In this document: positions 48,737 to 59,075 of the stretch, piece after piece
How positions within the stretch are numbered: the stretch's first letter is position 1
Layout: each line of letters begins with the position of its first letter
NCBI GenBank assembly: GCA_030407315.1
Contig: JALQPE010000216.1
Location: forward strand, 1 to 64,000
Source: Asparagopsis taxiformis
Lineage: Eukaryota; Rhodophyta; Florideophyceae; Bonnemaisoniales; Bonnemaisoniaceae
Direction: 5' to 3'
Length of the DNA: 64,000 nt
The notes under the pieces: model-generated
Told to the model about the DNA's origin: nothing
The model's database searches: none
The model's input: only the letters and a program-made list of their open reading frames with translations
Translations under genes and position numbers: made by a program

Positions 48737-50683
48737 ATGTCGCCTTCTCGCATCGCGACCGCTGTGTCGCTCTTCGCCCTTTTATTCGCAACAGTGTTCT
48801 CAGAAGAAAAGGAGGACCTTGGTCCCGTCATTGGTATTGATCTGGGAACGACTTACTCCTGTGTCGGAGTTATTGAAAACGGCAATGTGGAAATTATTCC
48901 CAACGATCAGGGAAATCGAATCACACCCAGTTACGTCGCTTTTGCTGACGCTACATCAGAGCGTCTTGTTGGAGATGCTGCCAAAAACCAGGCCGCTTCC
49001 AACCCACTTAACACAGTTTTTGATGTCAAACGACTAATTGGACGCCGATACAATGAACCTACCGTTCAACGTGATAAGAAACTCCTGCCCTTCTCTATTG
49101 TTTCCAAAGAAGACAAGCCTCACGTAGAAGTCTCCGTCAATGGCGCTGACAAGACATTTGCCCCCGAGGAAATTTCTGCCATGGTCCTTGCAAAGCTCAA
49201 GAAGACCGCCGAAGAATACCTCAACAAAAAGGTCACACGTGCAGTTGTTACTGTCCCAGCATATTTCAACGATGCCCAGCGCTCTGCAACGCGTGATGCA
49301 GGTGTCATCGCTGGTCTTGACGTACTGCGTATTGTGAATGAGCCAACTGCAGCCGCACTCGCATATGGACTTGACAAGACAGATGATGAGGATGAGAAGA
49401 ATATTCTTGTGTTCGATCTCGGAGGTGGTACTTTTGATGTCACACTTCTCACAATTGAAAAGGGTGTCTTCGAAGTCCGAGCCACGAATGGTGATACCCA
49501 TCTTGGTGGTGAGGACTTTGACCAGCGTCTCATTGAGTACTTTGTAAACTTGTGGAAGAGCAAGCACAAAGCCGATATGAGCAAGGATAAGCGTGCACTC
49601 GGAAAGCTTCGCCGTGAGGTCGAAAAGGCTAAGCGGGAGCTCTCAACAAAGACACAGGTTCGCGTCGAAATTGAGGCACTGTTTGATGGAAAGGATCTAT
49701 CTGAGACGCTCACCCGTGCCAGATTTGAACAGCTCAATGATGATCTCTTCAAGAAGACACTCAAGCCGGTAGCAAAGGTGCTCAAGGATGCTGAAATGGA
49801 TAAGGATGAAATTCATGAGATCGTTCTTGTTGGTGGTTCTACTCGAATCCCCAAGGTCAAACAGCTTGTCCGGGAATTTTTCAACGACAAGGAGCCGCAC
49901 ACTGATATCAACCCTGATGAGGCCATTGCATACGGTGCAGCAATTCAGGCAGGCATTTTGGGTGGCGAAACGGCTGATGGAGGAAGTGGTATTGTTCTTC
50001 TTGATGTTATTCCGTTGTCACTTGGCATTGAAACTCTCGGTGGCGTTATGAGCAAAGTTATCAAGAGAAACACAGTTGTGCCTACCAAGAAGAGTGAGTC
50101 ATTCACAACAACTGTTGATAACCAAGACACAATTGCAGTTCACGTATACGAAGGTGAGCGCGCTATGTCGAAGGATTGTCATCTTTTGGGACAGTTTGAT
50201 CTGACTGGAATTGCTCCTGCCCCGAAGGGGCAGCCTCAAGTTATTGTGACATTCGATGTTGATGAAAGCGGTATTGTGAAGGTATCTGCAGAGGATAAGG
50301 GCTCGAAGAACAAGAAGGAGATCACGATCGAGGACCGCAACTCTGGACGATTGAGCCAGGATGATATTGAGAGAATGGTTCGCGAGGCGGCTGACTTTGC
50401 AGATGAAGACGCTGCAGTGTCTGCCAAGGTCGAGGCAAAGAATGAATTGGAGACGTACATTTCTCGTCTTCGAGCAAAGATCAGCTCCATGGGTGCGAGC
50501 TTGGCATCTGATGATAAATCGGATCTGGAGAACAGTATTTCAGAAGCAGAATCATTCCTTGGCGAAATCGATTTCTCCACCACGGAAGTGGATGCTATCG
50601 ATGAGGCTCGTACAACTCTTGAGGAGGCAGCCATGCCGCTTCTCGGTGCCGGAGCAGGGTACGAAGGGAAGGAGGAATTGTAA
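48737..50683 (+). CDS. BIP: ER lumenal HSP70 chaperone BiP
   Basis: 648 residues. Signal peptide [20 protein letters not shown], then the ATPase domain with the three HSP70 signatures [26 protein letters not shown] and [16 protein letters not shown]. The linker to the substrate domain is [14 protein letters not shown]. The C terminus ends KEEL, a KDEL-type retrieval signal, so the protein stays in the ER lumen. BiP folds imported proteins, gates the translocon and senses ER stress. Single exon and normal length. The ~220-residue minus-strand frame over the ATPase domain is a shadow. Confidence 0.97.
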   Translation: MSPSRIATAVSLFALLFATVFSEEKEDLGPVIGIDLGTTYSCVGVIENGNVEIIPNDQGNRITPSYVAFADATSERLVGDAAKNQAASNPLNTVFDVKRLIGRRYNEPTVQRDKKLLPFSIVSKEDKPHVEVSVNGADKTFAPEEISAMVLAKLKKTAEEYLNKKVTRAVVTVPAYFNDAQRSATRDAGVIAGLDVLRIVNEPTAAALAYGLDKTDDEDEKNILVFDLGGGTFDVTLLTIEKGVFEVRATNGDTHLGGEDFDQRLIEYFVNLWKSKHKADMSKDKRALGKLRREVEKAKRELSTKTQVRVEIEALFDGKDLSETLTRARFEQLNDDLFKKTLKPVAKVLKDAEMDKDEIHEIVLVGGSTRIPKVKQLVREFFNDKEPHTDINPDEAIAYGAAIQAGILGGETADGGSGIVLLDVIPLSLGIETLGGVMSKVIKRNTVVPTKKSESFTTTVDNQDTIAVHVYEGERAMSKDCHLLGQFDLTGIAPAPKGQPQVIVTFDVDESGIVKVSAEDKGSKNKKEITIEDRNSGRLSQDDIERMVREAADFADEDAAVSAKVEAKNELETYISRLRAKISSMGASLASDDKSDLENSISEAESFLGEIDFSTTEVDAIDEARTTLEEAAMPLLGAGAGYEGKEEL

Positions 50684-50802
50684 GAATGTAAACTGCACAT
50701 GCACATCTTTATAAAGACGGGGGTTTGAGAGATTTGTATGTCGGCGAACAATTGATCGATAGCATTGTATTAATTTAGTAGGTTGATTACATACACACCA
50801 TG

Positions 50803-51231
50803 TTACTGTGCTTGTTCCATCTTAGCCTCCTGGCGCTTTGCAATCTGATCATAAAAGTCCGCCTCCTCTAACACAATCGGTGAGGGCAAGTGGGTGCCGA
50901 ACTGATCGATGTCACAGTAGGAAATCATTTTCTCATATATAGCAGGGTTCTGAAAGTTACGATTCGCCCTGACAACATCAGAAAACGTCACGCCCGAGTT
51001 TTTCTGCGCTTGCAACGCATCTTTCACCCACTGCTGTAGCGCGTCTGTACCGGGTCTGGACGCGGGGGACGACACGTCTACGTGTGCAGGCTGGCCATTT
51101 TCAGGTGAATTGTTCTGTGGTTGTGCGCGAGATACAGATATGACACGAAAGTCTGGACTGTCGGCATCGCTTGCACTTGTGGCTTGACTGGACGAAGCAC
51201 TTGCTGAGCGATGCGAGGAGTGCGATGACAT
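50803..51231 (-). CDS. HCNGP/SAP30BP-like protein
   Basis: 142 residues. The first 65 are Ser/Ala/Gln-rich and disordered. The C-terminal part, FQNPAIYEKMISYCDIDQFG followed by THLPSP and EADFYDQIAKRQEAKMEQAQ, has the HCNGP pattern (F-x-N-P-x-I-Y-E-K-x-I then I-D-x-x-G-T then a helical E/Q/K end). Members are nuclear and have been tied to transcription repression and splicing. This copy is short, with little beyond the core. Convergent with BiP: stops are about 120 bp apart. Confidence 0.75.
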   Translation of the reverse strand: MSSHSSHRSASASSSQATSASDADSPDFRVISVSRAQPQNNSPENGQPAHVDVSSPASRPGTDALQQWVKDALQAQKNSGVTFSDVVRANRNFQNPAIYEKMISYCDIDQFGTHLPSPIVLEEADFYDQIAKRQEAKMEQAQ

Positions 51232-52088
51232 ATAAAGGTAGAATTGCAGTAACGTTTGTGCGCGTCGGTTGTGTCTGCGCGCGGGTTGCGATGTGATAGG
51301 TGGGAACGAGTTGAAATTGTAGATATATATTTTTTCTGAGGTAGTAAAGCAAGGCTTTTACAATTTTTGCCGGTTGTTCTAGCGTTCTCTCCAATGAGAT
51401 TGGCGTCTGGTCCCTAGTGCGGCGCGCGAGGGATTGGACGTGTCGTCGGCGATTTGCAATGACAGATTGATGTAACTAGGGAAACAATAGCACATTACAG
51501 CGCGAGATACAAGATATTTTCAACGGCAGGTTGGTTGAAATGCGGGAAGCAACGATCAACGGGCAGCACGTATGCATTGACAAGTTGACGGGGTCGCGCA
51601 ATAAAAACGATTTCAAATGTGTGTAATGTTATGCTTCCGGTCCAGCAGGGTTGAAAATGACACATGGTTTATGTTATGTTCGTTCTAGAAAGTGGGCGCG
51701 CATGGCAGGCTGCGCTGGAGACGATGACATTGACAATGGCGCGACACATTGAGCAGTGGGTTCTAGAAACCATAAGTAGAACCGCTGAAAATTGGATTTC
51801 TGGATTCAGATTTGTGGATAGCGAAACTATTGCCACGTTGCACCATTTCAATCAACCAGTTGCACTGTGCCATTGAATTTGGGCTCGTTCCACTTGTCCA
51901 TTCGTGCGTACCGCAAACCATCCAATCGTATTGCAAACTCTTCGCATCCGCCACCCACCCTTCCTGCGTTTCGTCGCAGGTACCCTTGGGTACACGCTCT
52001 ACTGAATGAAAAGGAACGACGAAACGGTACAACCCAGTCGTCCCCTCCCTGTCTTCCACTCCCGGCTACTCAACACACCACAGCCACC
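51232..52088. other. Divergent intergenic region, HCNGP-like and bZIP genes
   Basis: About 860 bp. The bZIP frame is open upstream from 51867 for 74 codons, but its Kozak context and composition favour starting at 52089. No other gene or RNA found. Confidence 0.4.
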
Positions 52089-54065
52089 ATGTGCGAACGA
52101 GATGCGCTCGACTCACTGCCGCCTGAGGCCTTTGCCAAAATGCCTTCCTTCCTCAGCTCGGACGACCCCTTGCTCAACATCGGCAAGAAAGAGCTTCTTG
52201 CCGCGCTGCGAATCGCCTCGGAAAACTCCTGGGTAGCTGACTGGTTGTTCAGTAACAATGCAAACGCCGTTCATCGACAACATCCACTACCACCAGAGGC
52301 CTTTCAAAACTCACTCGCCCTACATCTACGTCATGACATATCGACACCCAATCAATGTCCCAATGCTACAAAACCCGTTTCGCAGGATATCAATGACCAA
52401 TTCGCACCCAATTCCCGCGGAAACTTTACCGTCTCCAAGGATATTGATCTTCTGCTCGTCCCCGTTGCCGACGTGAAGGGCATTACAGTCGGTCATTCAT
52501 TCCTCCGTGGAGTGCATCACTCCTCCATGCCATCCCCTGGCCCGCAGTTACCTGGTGCCGCTGCAGCAGACAAAGGTTTCTTTTCAGGTCGCTTCGCCTT
52601 TGACAATGCGCGTCGCGACTTTCTTATGGTTGTGAATGGTATGTCGCCGTTCATGACCGGTATTGTCTCAATGCGATGGTGTGATGTGGGTACGCGAGAG
52701 AGGTCCTTCTTTGCAATTCCAAAGGCCGATTATGGACCAAATTGTCTCCCGAGTCGTGTGCTTTCTATGCAGAGTAACGTTGAGTTCGCACTACCATCGC
52801 GACCAAACTTTCAGTTTCAGACACCGCGACATTGCATGAGCAATGTCACGAGCCCAGGGTGCAAGACAAAGACTGAACCTCAGTGCCCACCGACCGAATT
52901 TTCCGTGCCCGAACCAATGCTTGACGCTCGACCGCCCAGTCCTGGGTTTGCGTTTGAAAGCAATACTCTAGAAGCATCGTGGTCGGACGGATTAGAAAAC
53001 CTTGGTACGGTTGTTGGCACTGATGACGATGCCAATCGCGTTATTGCAGAGTTATTACAGGAATTTTCTGCAAATTCCTCCATGGATGACGTGGACAAAC
53101 TGCTCAATTCAACTAATATACCGCTCTCCATTGACCAAATTGATGAAGACAGTCCGTTACCGTCAACTTCGCAACTTGAATTAGCAATTCCATCAAGTAC
53201 AACGCCATGGGATGCTACCAATCCATTTGGCACTGCAGACGGTGTAGGTATTCCGCGACGTCCAGGAAAGAACGACACCTCTTCTGGTGCCTTCAGCATG
53301 TGTACGCTTACAGACTCGCTTGCGGCCATTGAGCGTACGTTGAAGGGGCACTTCTTCGGACCAAAAGTCCGAAAGGACATTCTGCATCCATTAACTGGTG
53401 AACTTGTTTCGAGATGTACTGGCGAAGTCATCGCAAAGACAGATGCAGTCGATCCGCTATCGATGAATATCCTGCGAGAAACTGCGGCGCAGGCATACTA
53501 TTCTTCTATGCTATCCATCTCAAACGACGCCCGATTACTCACTGCGCCGCCACAGAAACCCGAGCCGCTGCCAGATGCTTTGACAAACGGCTTGCTCAGT
53601 GAAGAAGTCGCAGCTATCGAGGCCATCAGGAGGCACAGTTTTGGTACGTCACCAGTACAATCACAAGTGAAACCAATATCACCAACACCGCCTCCGGCAC
53701 CAATGAAACGTAGTGCACCCGCAAATCTGGCACCACGACCTGCACCAGGGGCCGTTCCTCCCAATGGAGCACCATTTGTATCTGCAGGTGCTCCTACAGT
53801 GTTGACATCTGATGTCAGCAGTTCAGACTCGGGCCGAAGCGCTAAATTGGAAAAGGAGGCTGCTGCAGAAGCGAAGAAAGAGGCAAAACGGATAAAAAAC
53901 CGACTGAGTGCTGCGAAAAGTAATCAGAAGCGGCGTGCACAGCTAGAAGCTCAGAAGAAAGAACTTGCAGTGTTGAAGGAACGCGTTCAAGAACTGCGAT
54001 CGCGGAAGGACCACATTTCTGAAGAAAATGAATATCTGAAGAAGCAAATCTTGTCCAATACATGA
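52089..54065 (+). CDS. bZIP transcription factor with atypical basic region
   Basis: 658 residues from an ATG in strong context (CCACCATGTG). Most of the protein is Ser/Pro/Thr/Asp-rich and disordered; SPEAF-like LPPEAFAKMPSFLSSDDPLL at the N terminus and TNGLLSEEVAAIEAIRRHSF in the middle may be short interaction motifs. The bZIP is at the very end: basic region KRIKNRLSAAKSNQKRR, then a zipper with Leu/Val/Ile heptads over LEAQKKELAVLKERVQEL and SEENEYLKKQIL. In the DNA-reading N-x7-R pattern the Asn is present but the eighth following residue is Asn instead of Arg. Target site therefore cannot be assumed. Single exon. Confidence 0.85.
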   Translation: MCERDALDSLPPEAFAKMPSFLSSDDPLLNIGKKELLAALRIASENSWVADWLFSNNANAVHRQHPLPPEAFQNSLALHLRHDISTPNQCPNATKPVSQDINDQFAPNSRGNFTVSKDIDLLLVPVADVKGITVGHSFLRGVHHSSMPSPGPQLPGAAAADKGFFSGRFAFDNARRDFLMVVNGMSPFMTGIVSMRWCDVGTRERSFFAIPKADYGPNCLPSRVLSMQSNVEFALPSRPNFQFQTPRHCMSNVTSPGCKTKTEPQCPPTEFSVPEPMLDARPPSPGFAFESNTLEASWSDGLENLGTVVGTDDDANRVIAELLQEFSANSSMDDVDKLLNSTNIPLSIDQIDEDSPLPSTSQLELAIPSSTTPWDATNPFGTADGVGIPRRPGKNDTSSGAFSMCTLTDSLAAIERTLKGHFFGPKVRKDILHPLTGELVSRCTGEVIAKTDAVDPLSMNILRETAAQAYYSSMLSISNDARLLTAPPQKPEPLPDALTNGLLSEEVAAIEAIRRHSFGTSPVQSQVKPISPTPPPAPMKRSAPANLAPRPAPGAVPPNGAPFVSAGAPTVLTSDVSSSDSGRSAKLEKEAAAEAKKEAKRIKNRLSAAKSNQKRRAQLEAQKKELAVLKERVQELRSRKDHISEENEYLKKQILSNT

Positions 54066-54193
54066 TGGTATCGCTACCTTAGTCGATAGAATTGGGTGCA
54101 GGCTCAACCAGTGTAATATATAAATGCTCATCAAGCCAATTGACTGTTGCATCAAAGTCAAACTTGTATTGTACTTGTATTTCTAGCCCAATG

Positions 54194-55462
54194 CTACCGT
54201 TCCATATTATTATCAACCGGCAATACGATTCGAGCAACTTGCTCCACTTTTTCAAACACCATGTTCGTAGCAGTATCGATAGCATCGCAAGCAGCGTCAC
54301 GAACCGTCCGCGAACCGGGGAGCACAACCAGAGGCGCAAAACCAGTCATAAGCTGCGAATTTGTCGTTTTGGAAAACATCACGTTACTCGCCATTGGAAG
54401 AGCTTGCGGGTTGACTGCACTGGTTCTCGCACCTTCTTGTGCCACGTCACGTAGAGTAGGAACAGGATGCATGGCGCGCACACAGGTGATTGGTGCAGTG
54501 GTGCTATGCTTTCCATAGGTCGACAACAACTGCTGTGAATTCGTATCATAGGTACGAATAAGCCCGTCACCATAACCAACAATGAGCTGCGTGCACAGAG
54601 GCGAAAGAGACATGGATGTTACCGAGGGCATTGGCACGCCCGGTGCGACGGGCGGCGACAGACACGACAGTGATTTATATGACACAGACGTCATCGGTAA
54701 GGACGCAACATCAGCGACGAATATGCGCCCATCCTGTACACCAATATACACTGTCGACTCATCAATATTCATCATGGCATCTGTTGCAGCACATGGGAGA
54801 AGAATAGTTGCAATACATGTCGCACTTGCCAAATGCCAGATTCGTGCCGTGCGATCAGCGGACGCCGTTAGTAGACGCGCCGACGAGCCACCAAAGCCCA
54901 CAGAAAGCGCTGTGATAGGCAGTGTATGTCCCAGAAAAGTCTGTTTCGGACGCGGAGGATCTCTGTCGTCACGAGAGACATCGACGAGTTCGGCGACACT
55001 ATACGCGTTGACGGTCGCATCTGCACCGGCGGTTATCAAAAGCTCATCATCGTCCGTGAAGGCCATACACGTGACGCGCTGAAAATGGGCGTCGAATTTG
55101 GAGAAGAGATCGCCGGTACTGGCGGCCCAGATGTAGCAACGGCCGCTCTCGCCACCGGCGACCAGCCAGGCGCCGTCGGTGGACAGCGTCAGACTGGATA
55201 CGTACGGCTCCGGGGTTGTCGTTCGTGTTGTAGGTCCGCCCGCAGTGCGCGTCGTCGCGAATGCAGTCAGAGCGGTTGAAGAAGCGGATGCATTCTCACA
55301 ACTGGCAATGATCGTTGTGCTCGTCGGGTCGATCGTCAACGCCTGCGAATGACGGAGGCGACATGACGTTTGCGATAGACGCGGCACAGATTCGTGTGGA
55401 TGGTGAATGTGCAAAGTGCCGAGCGTCGAGCAAACGCTCAGGACGGCATATGGATCTGACAT
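54194..55462 (-). CDS. WD-repeat protein, WDR18/IPI3-like (Rix1 complex)
   Basis: 422 residues. N-terminal propeller blades are divergent; the middle has the family's best-conserved text: GRCYIWAASTGDLFSKFDAH, FQRVTCMAFTDDDELLITAG, YSVAELVDVS, GHTLPITALSVGFGG and ARLLTASADRTARIWHLAS. A repeat of VTSMSLSPLCTQLIVGYGDG closes the propeller. IPI3/WDR18 works with Rix1/PELP1 and IPI1/TEX10 in late 60S ribosome assembly and ITS2 processing, and has a reported role in pre-replicative complexes. The order of the W-x-x-S-T-G-D-L and H-F-x-x-V-T-x-x-x-F motifs is my reason for choosing IPI3 over other WD proteins. Confidence 0.83.
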   Translation of the reverse strand: MSDPYAVLSVCSTLGTLHIHHPHESVPRLSQTSCRLRHSQALTIDPTSTTIIASCENASASSTALTAFATTRTAGGPTTRTTTPEPYVSSLTLSTDGAWLVAGGESGRCYIWAASTGDLFSKFDAHFQRVTCMAFTDDDELLITAGADATVNAYSVAELVDVSRDDRDPPRPKQTFLGHTLPITALSVGFGGSSARLLTASADRTARIWHLASATCIATILLPCAATDAMMNIDESTVYIGVQDGRIFVADVASLPMTSVSYKSLSCLSPPVAPGVPMPSVTSMSLSPLCTQLIVGYGDGLIRTYDTNSQQLLSTYGKHSTTAPITCVRAMHPVPTLRDVAQEGARTSAVNPQALPMASNVMFSKTTNSQLMTGFAPLVVLPGSRTVRDAACDAIDTATNMVFEKVEQVARIVLPVDNNMER

Positions 55463-57483
55463 GTTTGGTAGACGCTCAGTTGAGTTAAGCAGTTTGAGAG
55501 ACGGCTCCCTCCCGACTGCGTGGCGCGGTAGACTTTTGACTTGGATCCGTGAAATGAAACATCCAATTGAACATGTACATGTGTTTCGGTGGTCTGTACA
55601 CGTGTACTTTTATTTGAAGAGATGACTTGTAAATTTAAATGATGGCGGTTCCTCACTCGCTTCCGGCATGGCTCTACTCGCTGTGTTTCAACTCTCCTGT
55701 GACTATGTATAAACAAAACAAGTGACTGGTGTTCTGGGTATTTTCCCTCGTCTCGCGTTGTTTCTTAACCATTTGTTCCAGAGAAAAAGCGCGGAGGAAA
55801 TAGGTTTGCCCTTTCAGAACTGAGAAAAGCAAACCGTTCTGACAAACATGGTAAGTCCAACACAACGGCGGCGTAGTCGGTAAAACGTGAGGACAGTAGA
55901 AATCACTATTGGTCCTGCGATTGCCTTGCAGTTTTTTGCTATGCTAGAGAAGCCATTTTGTGAGACTCGATATCTGTCGGTAGAGCACCAGAAGCACGCA
56001 AGGTCTACAAGAATTCATGTGTAATGCCAATCACAACCAGACAGAAAGAAAGGCCGCTTCGTCTCGAGCTTGTCCTATTTGTAGAACGCAACATCGCTGA
56101 TCATACAAATGCCTGGCTGTTTCTCACTCTACACTTGTCCTCCGGCGTTAACCAAGGGCACAACTTCCAACCCGCTCGTCTCCATTGGATACGATTTGGC
56201 GAATAATTTGGCCGATCACAAGATTATGCTGACTCGTTCATTTTGGTGGCTTTACAATCGGTTGGAACCAACGAAACATTATCAGCCGTGTAAGTCCATT
56301 ATGTTGCTGTGAGCACATGTCAATAAAAAACTGTGCACGTATCGCTCCCGGCTTGCTTCTGTCAGCAGTAATGTCGCAACAACGTACGCCCAACTTGATG
56401 AGTACCTTCTGGACCATGCATAGAATCGCACAACAATATGTTCGCATTCCACTTGCAACAAACTTGCGATTGATGTAAGAACAGTAACCTAGGTATGCCG
56501 CAACGCGAGAGCGCTCCATTCTTACCAGGTCAGATGACACATATTTCCGAGCGCATACAAATTCACGATGGCTACCAAACTGTGTAACAAAAATGAACAT
56601 CTAGTTGTACACAACTTACCCGGTAGGAAATAAGTCTCCAGCCGTGCGTCGCCGTTATGTCCCAAGACAACAACCGCTAACTCTGTAGCCATATTTGATG
56701 CAAAATCATAAGTTGACAATATTGTCCCAACTTTCATGTCCAATAGACAATGTTCAATATGGTCGTAAGCTGCATCCTTTCATCACTTGTACTTCCATGG
56801 CAGACGGGACGCGCATGAACCGTCACAACCGAATCAAAAGCGCGGTGAACGCTGGCATTCCACAACTGCTGTACCCAAATATGATGGCATAAACGGTTTC
56901 GGCAACTTTTTCGCAAATTACGCCCAACTTGCTTTCGTGGCAAACGCTCAAGCGTTTATTCTACCCAAGAGGAATCGACTGGGACCGCTGTCATTCTATT
57001 TGTGCTTAAGCGGTTTCTTGACTCAGATCGCAGCAAATGAATTCAGCATAGGAGGTGGCGCAGACTCAACTTGTTCATACGAGCGTTTGCCATGAAATCA
57101 CGGTCGACTGGGAACGGCCGTGCGTCAACACGCCAAAGCAGACAGCGTGCGCTGCGAGCACCATGGGGTCAAATTCAATGGCTGGAGCGCTCCGTTTGGC
57201 AGCTGAGATCGGCTCAGCATGACGGAAAGATTGGGCGTGTCTGCGCCCGGACAGTTGGCCACGGTGTGAAACTCGTTTAGCGAGAAGCGGATAGAGGAGG
57301 ATTTCGTGACGTGCTGTGCGCTGAGTACAATATATATAATCAAGGGCAATCATGAAGTTTCACGAATCAACGGAAGGAGACAAGTGAATTTGTTTGGATT
57401 CGTTATAAGCTCTCGAGTGTCAAGCAAGCAAGAAAAGAAATCGTCGAGCGAAAGGGCGATTGAGTGTAATCATATTCGTGGCG
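55463..57483. other. 2-kb stretch without a supported gene
   Basis: I see no recognisable protein, tRNA or repeat. An ATG followed at once by GTAAGTCC at 55848-55858 looks like a start codon plus 5' splice site, and fragments such as TKGTTSNPLVSIGYDLANNL (+, about 56140-56210) or VGTILSTYDFASNMATELAV (-, about 56670-56735) look coding-like but fit no family I know. A multi-exon gene with small exons, or a decayed one, could be here. Confidence 0.3.
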
Positions 57484-58491
57484 ATGGAGTTTATCGGGGA
57501 CTCATTCTGGCTAGAGGGGTTCGGGTTACCGGCGCAGCTTTTACCCGATCTGACGCCAACGGCGAGTGGATTGAACGATGTGGACGAGACGGCACTGATT
57601 GTCGGACTGCTGGAGGATCACATATGTCGTCCGACAGCGTTGGACATGGACACTGGTATGAGTTTTACATTTTGCGGGTCGGAAAGTCGTACTGCAAGCG
57701 ACGATGTATCCGACGTGAAGACAGTAGCGGACAACGTGCCTGGTCTATTCCTGGAGGACGGGGACGTGCCGGAACTAAGCTACGGGGGTGCACTGACAAA
57801 CGGTTTGGAGGGACAGGGGGGGACGGACGGAGGGTTGGTGTGCCGGGTCGGGAGCGATTCCAATTCGGACACTACTGCAAGCTGTCTACCGACGGGTGGG
57901 AGCAATTTCATGATCGACGCGGGGGCAATTTCGGCGGCGGAATTGGAAGGCGGTACACGGCCGGAAGTGAGGATCGCGAATGAGAATGGGGTGCCGTTTA
58001 CGGATGCTCGACAACGGACTGGTGTTGAACAAGTGACGCAGCAGCAGCAACAGACGGGGCGTACACCGAAATTGCGATACTCCAAAGGAGCTGCGCCGTC
58101 CAAGTATTGTCACGTGTGCGGACGAAGCGCGAAAACAGTGTCCGTCGCGTTGTGTGGGAATAATAGCATTGGATTGTGTCGAAAGGTCGTGTGTGACAAA
58201 TGTCTATTGATGCACCAGCGAGATTTCTGGGAGATTGCCAAGGGCGGTGGCGGCGCGTGGACTTGTATGCACTGTCGGAACATGTGTCCGGAGCGAGCGC
58301 GTTGTCATCAGTATCAGCGCAACAACATGAGACGACGAATGCGCGGCGGCAAGGGACGAAGTGGTAAAACGGAGGGTGGTGGAGGTGGGGGCGGAGGTAG
58401 CGATGGTGTTGACAAGGGCAATGGCGGTGGCAGTCTGATATCACCAACCGGTGTAAGCGATGGTGTATTCAGTGCTGCAGCTATCAACTGA
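57484..58491 (+). CDS. Cys-rich zinc-finger protein, probably lineage-specific nuclear regulator
   Basis: 335 residues from ATG with G at +4 (GCGATGGAG). Residues 1-190 are acidic and Gly/Asp/Thr-rich. A compact Cys domain follows (about 205-290): KYCHVCGRSAKTVSVALCGN, then LCRKVVCDKCLLMHQRDFW and AWTCMHCRNMCPERARCHQY, then a basic NNMRRRMRGGKGRSGKTE run. The C-x2-C / C / C / C-x2-C / W-x-C-x2-C-R / C arrangement recalls the CDCA7/zf-4CXXC_R1 type of nuclear finger but is not a clear match. The protein ends with a poly-Gly stretch. Acidic N terminus plus fingers plus basic patch suggests a nucleic-acid-binding regulator; this is inference. Confidence 0.7.
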   Translation: MEFIGDSFWLEGFGLPAQLLPDLTPTASGLNDVDETALIVGLLEDHICRPTALDMDTGMSFTFCGSESRTASDDVSDVKTVADNVPGLFLEDGDVPELSYGGALTNGLEGQGGTDGGLVCRVGSDSNSDTTASCLPTGGSNFMIDAGAISAAELEGGTRPEVRIANENGVPFTDARQRTGVEQVTQQQQQTGRTPKLRYSKGAAPSKYCHVCGRSAKTVSVALCGNNSIGLCRKVVCDKCLLMHQRDFWEIAKGGGGAWTCMHCRNMCPERARCHQYQRNNMRRRMRGGKGRSGKTEGGGGGGGGSDGVDKGNGGGSLISPTGVSDGVFSAAAIN

Positions 58492-59075
58492 AGCGGTAAT
58501 ATAAGAAAATTAGATGAAAATGTACAGAATTAGAAGAACAACAAATAGAAAAAACAGTCTGTCCTTACAAAATAAGAAAGTGCACCGTGGACACAACCCA
58601 ATTCTCTGACACGTCGTCGTGAAAGTATGACAAGTCTCAAGTGCATCACGTACGTACAGTGAGCGCGCGCAGACCGCCGTCGCCCGCTCTTGCTGTGCAG
58701 CGGCACTTTTGACGCTCGTAGTAGCTCGCAACGCGGGCATTGCACGACCCGCCGCGCTGCAACGCAAAGCAGTCTAGTCTAGCGCAACGCACACCGCTCT
58801 GCTCAGCTCAGCTCAGCTTTGCCCAACTCTGCGCCGCGCCGCGCCGCACCGCCCCATCCCGCCGATACATTCATTGGCGCTCTCAAGCCAGTCACTTTAA
58901 CGCGTATGCACGGAGCATGTCAGCGCGCGCACAGAGCCATTGAAATTTGTCCATTGATCGCGTGCCGCGTCCGCATCATCGCAACCGACAATAGTAAATC
59001 ATCATTGACCATCGTCCGCGCGCGCGTCTGTCTGCCCACCCGTTGTTTTGCATCGCGTCCACCACCACGCCAGAC
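58492..59075. other. Intergenic with short GC-rich repeats, upstream of GATA gene
   Basis: About 580 bp. Includes a run of CTCAG/GCTCA units near 58799-58817 and a CGCCGCGCCGCGCCGC run near 58833-58847. Presumably the GATA gene's promoter and 5' UTR. No gene supported. Confidence 0.45.

Noticed and set aside
49120..49785. 221-codon minus-strand ORF
   Set aside because: Exactly opposite the BiP ATPase domain; the strongly conserved + strand explains the open frame.
50236..50751. 171-codon minus-strand ORF over the BiP C terminus
   Set aside because: Antisense shadow of a conserved coding region; Ser-rich with no domain.
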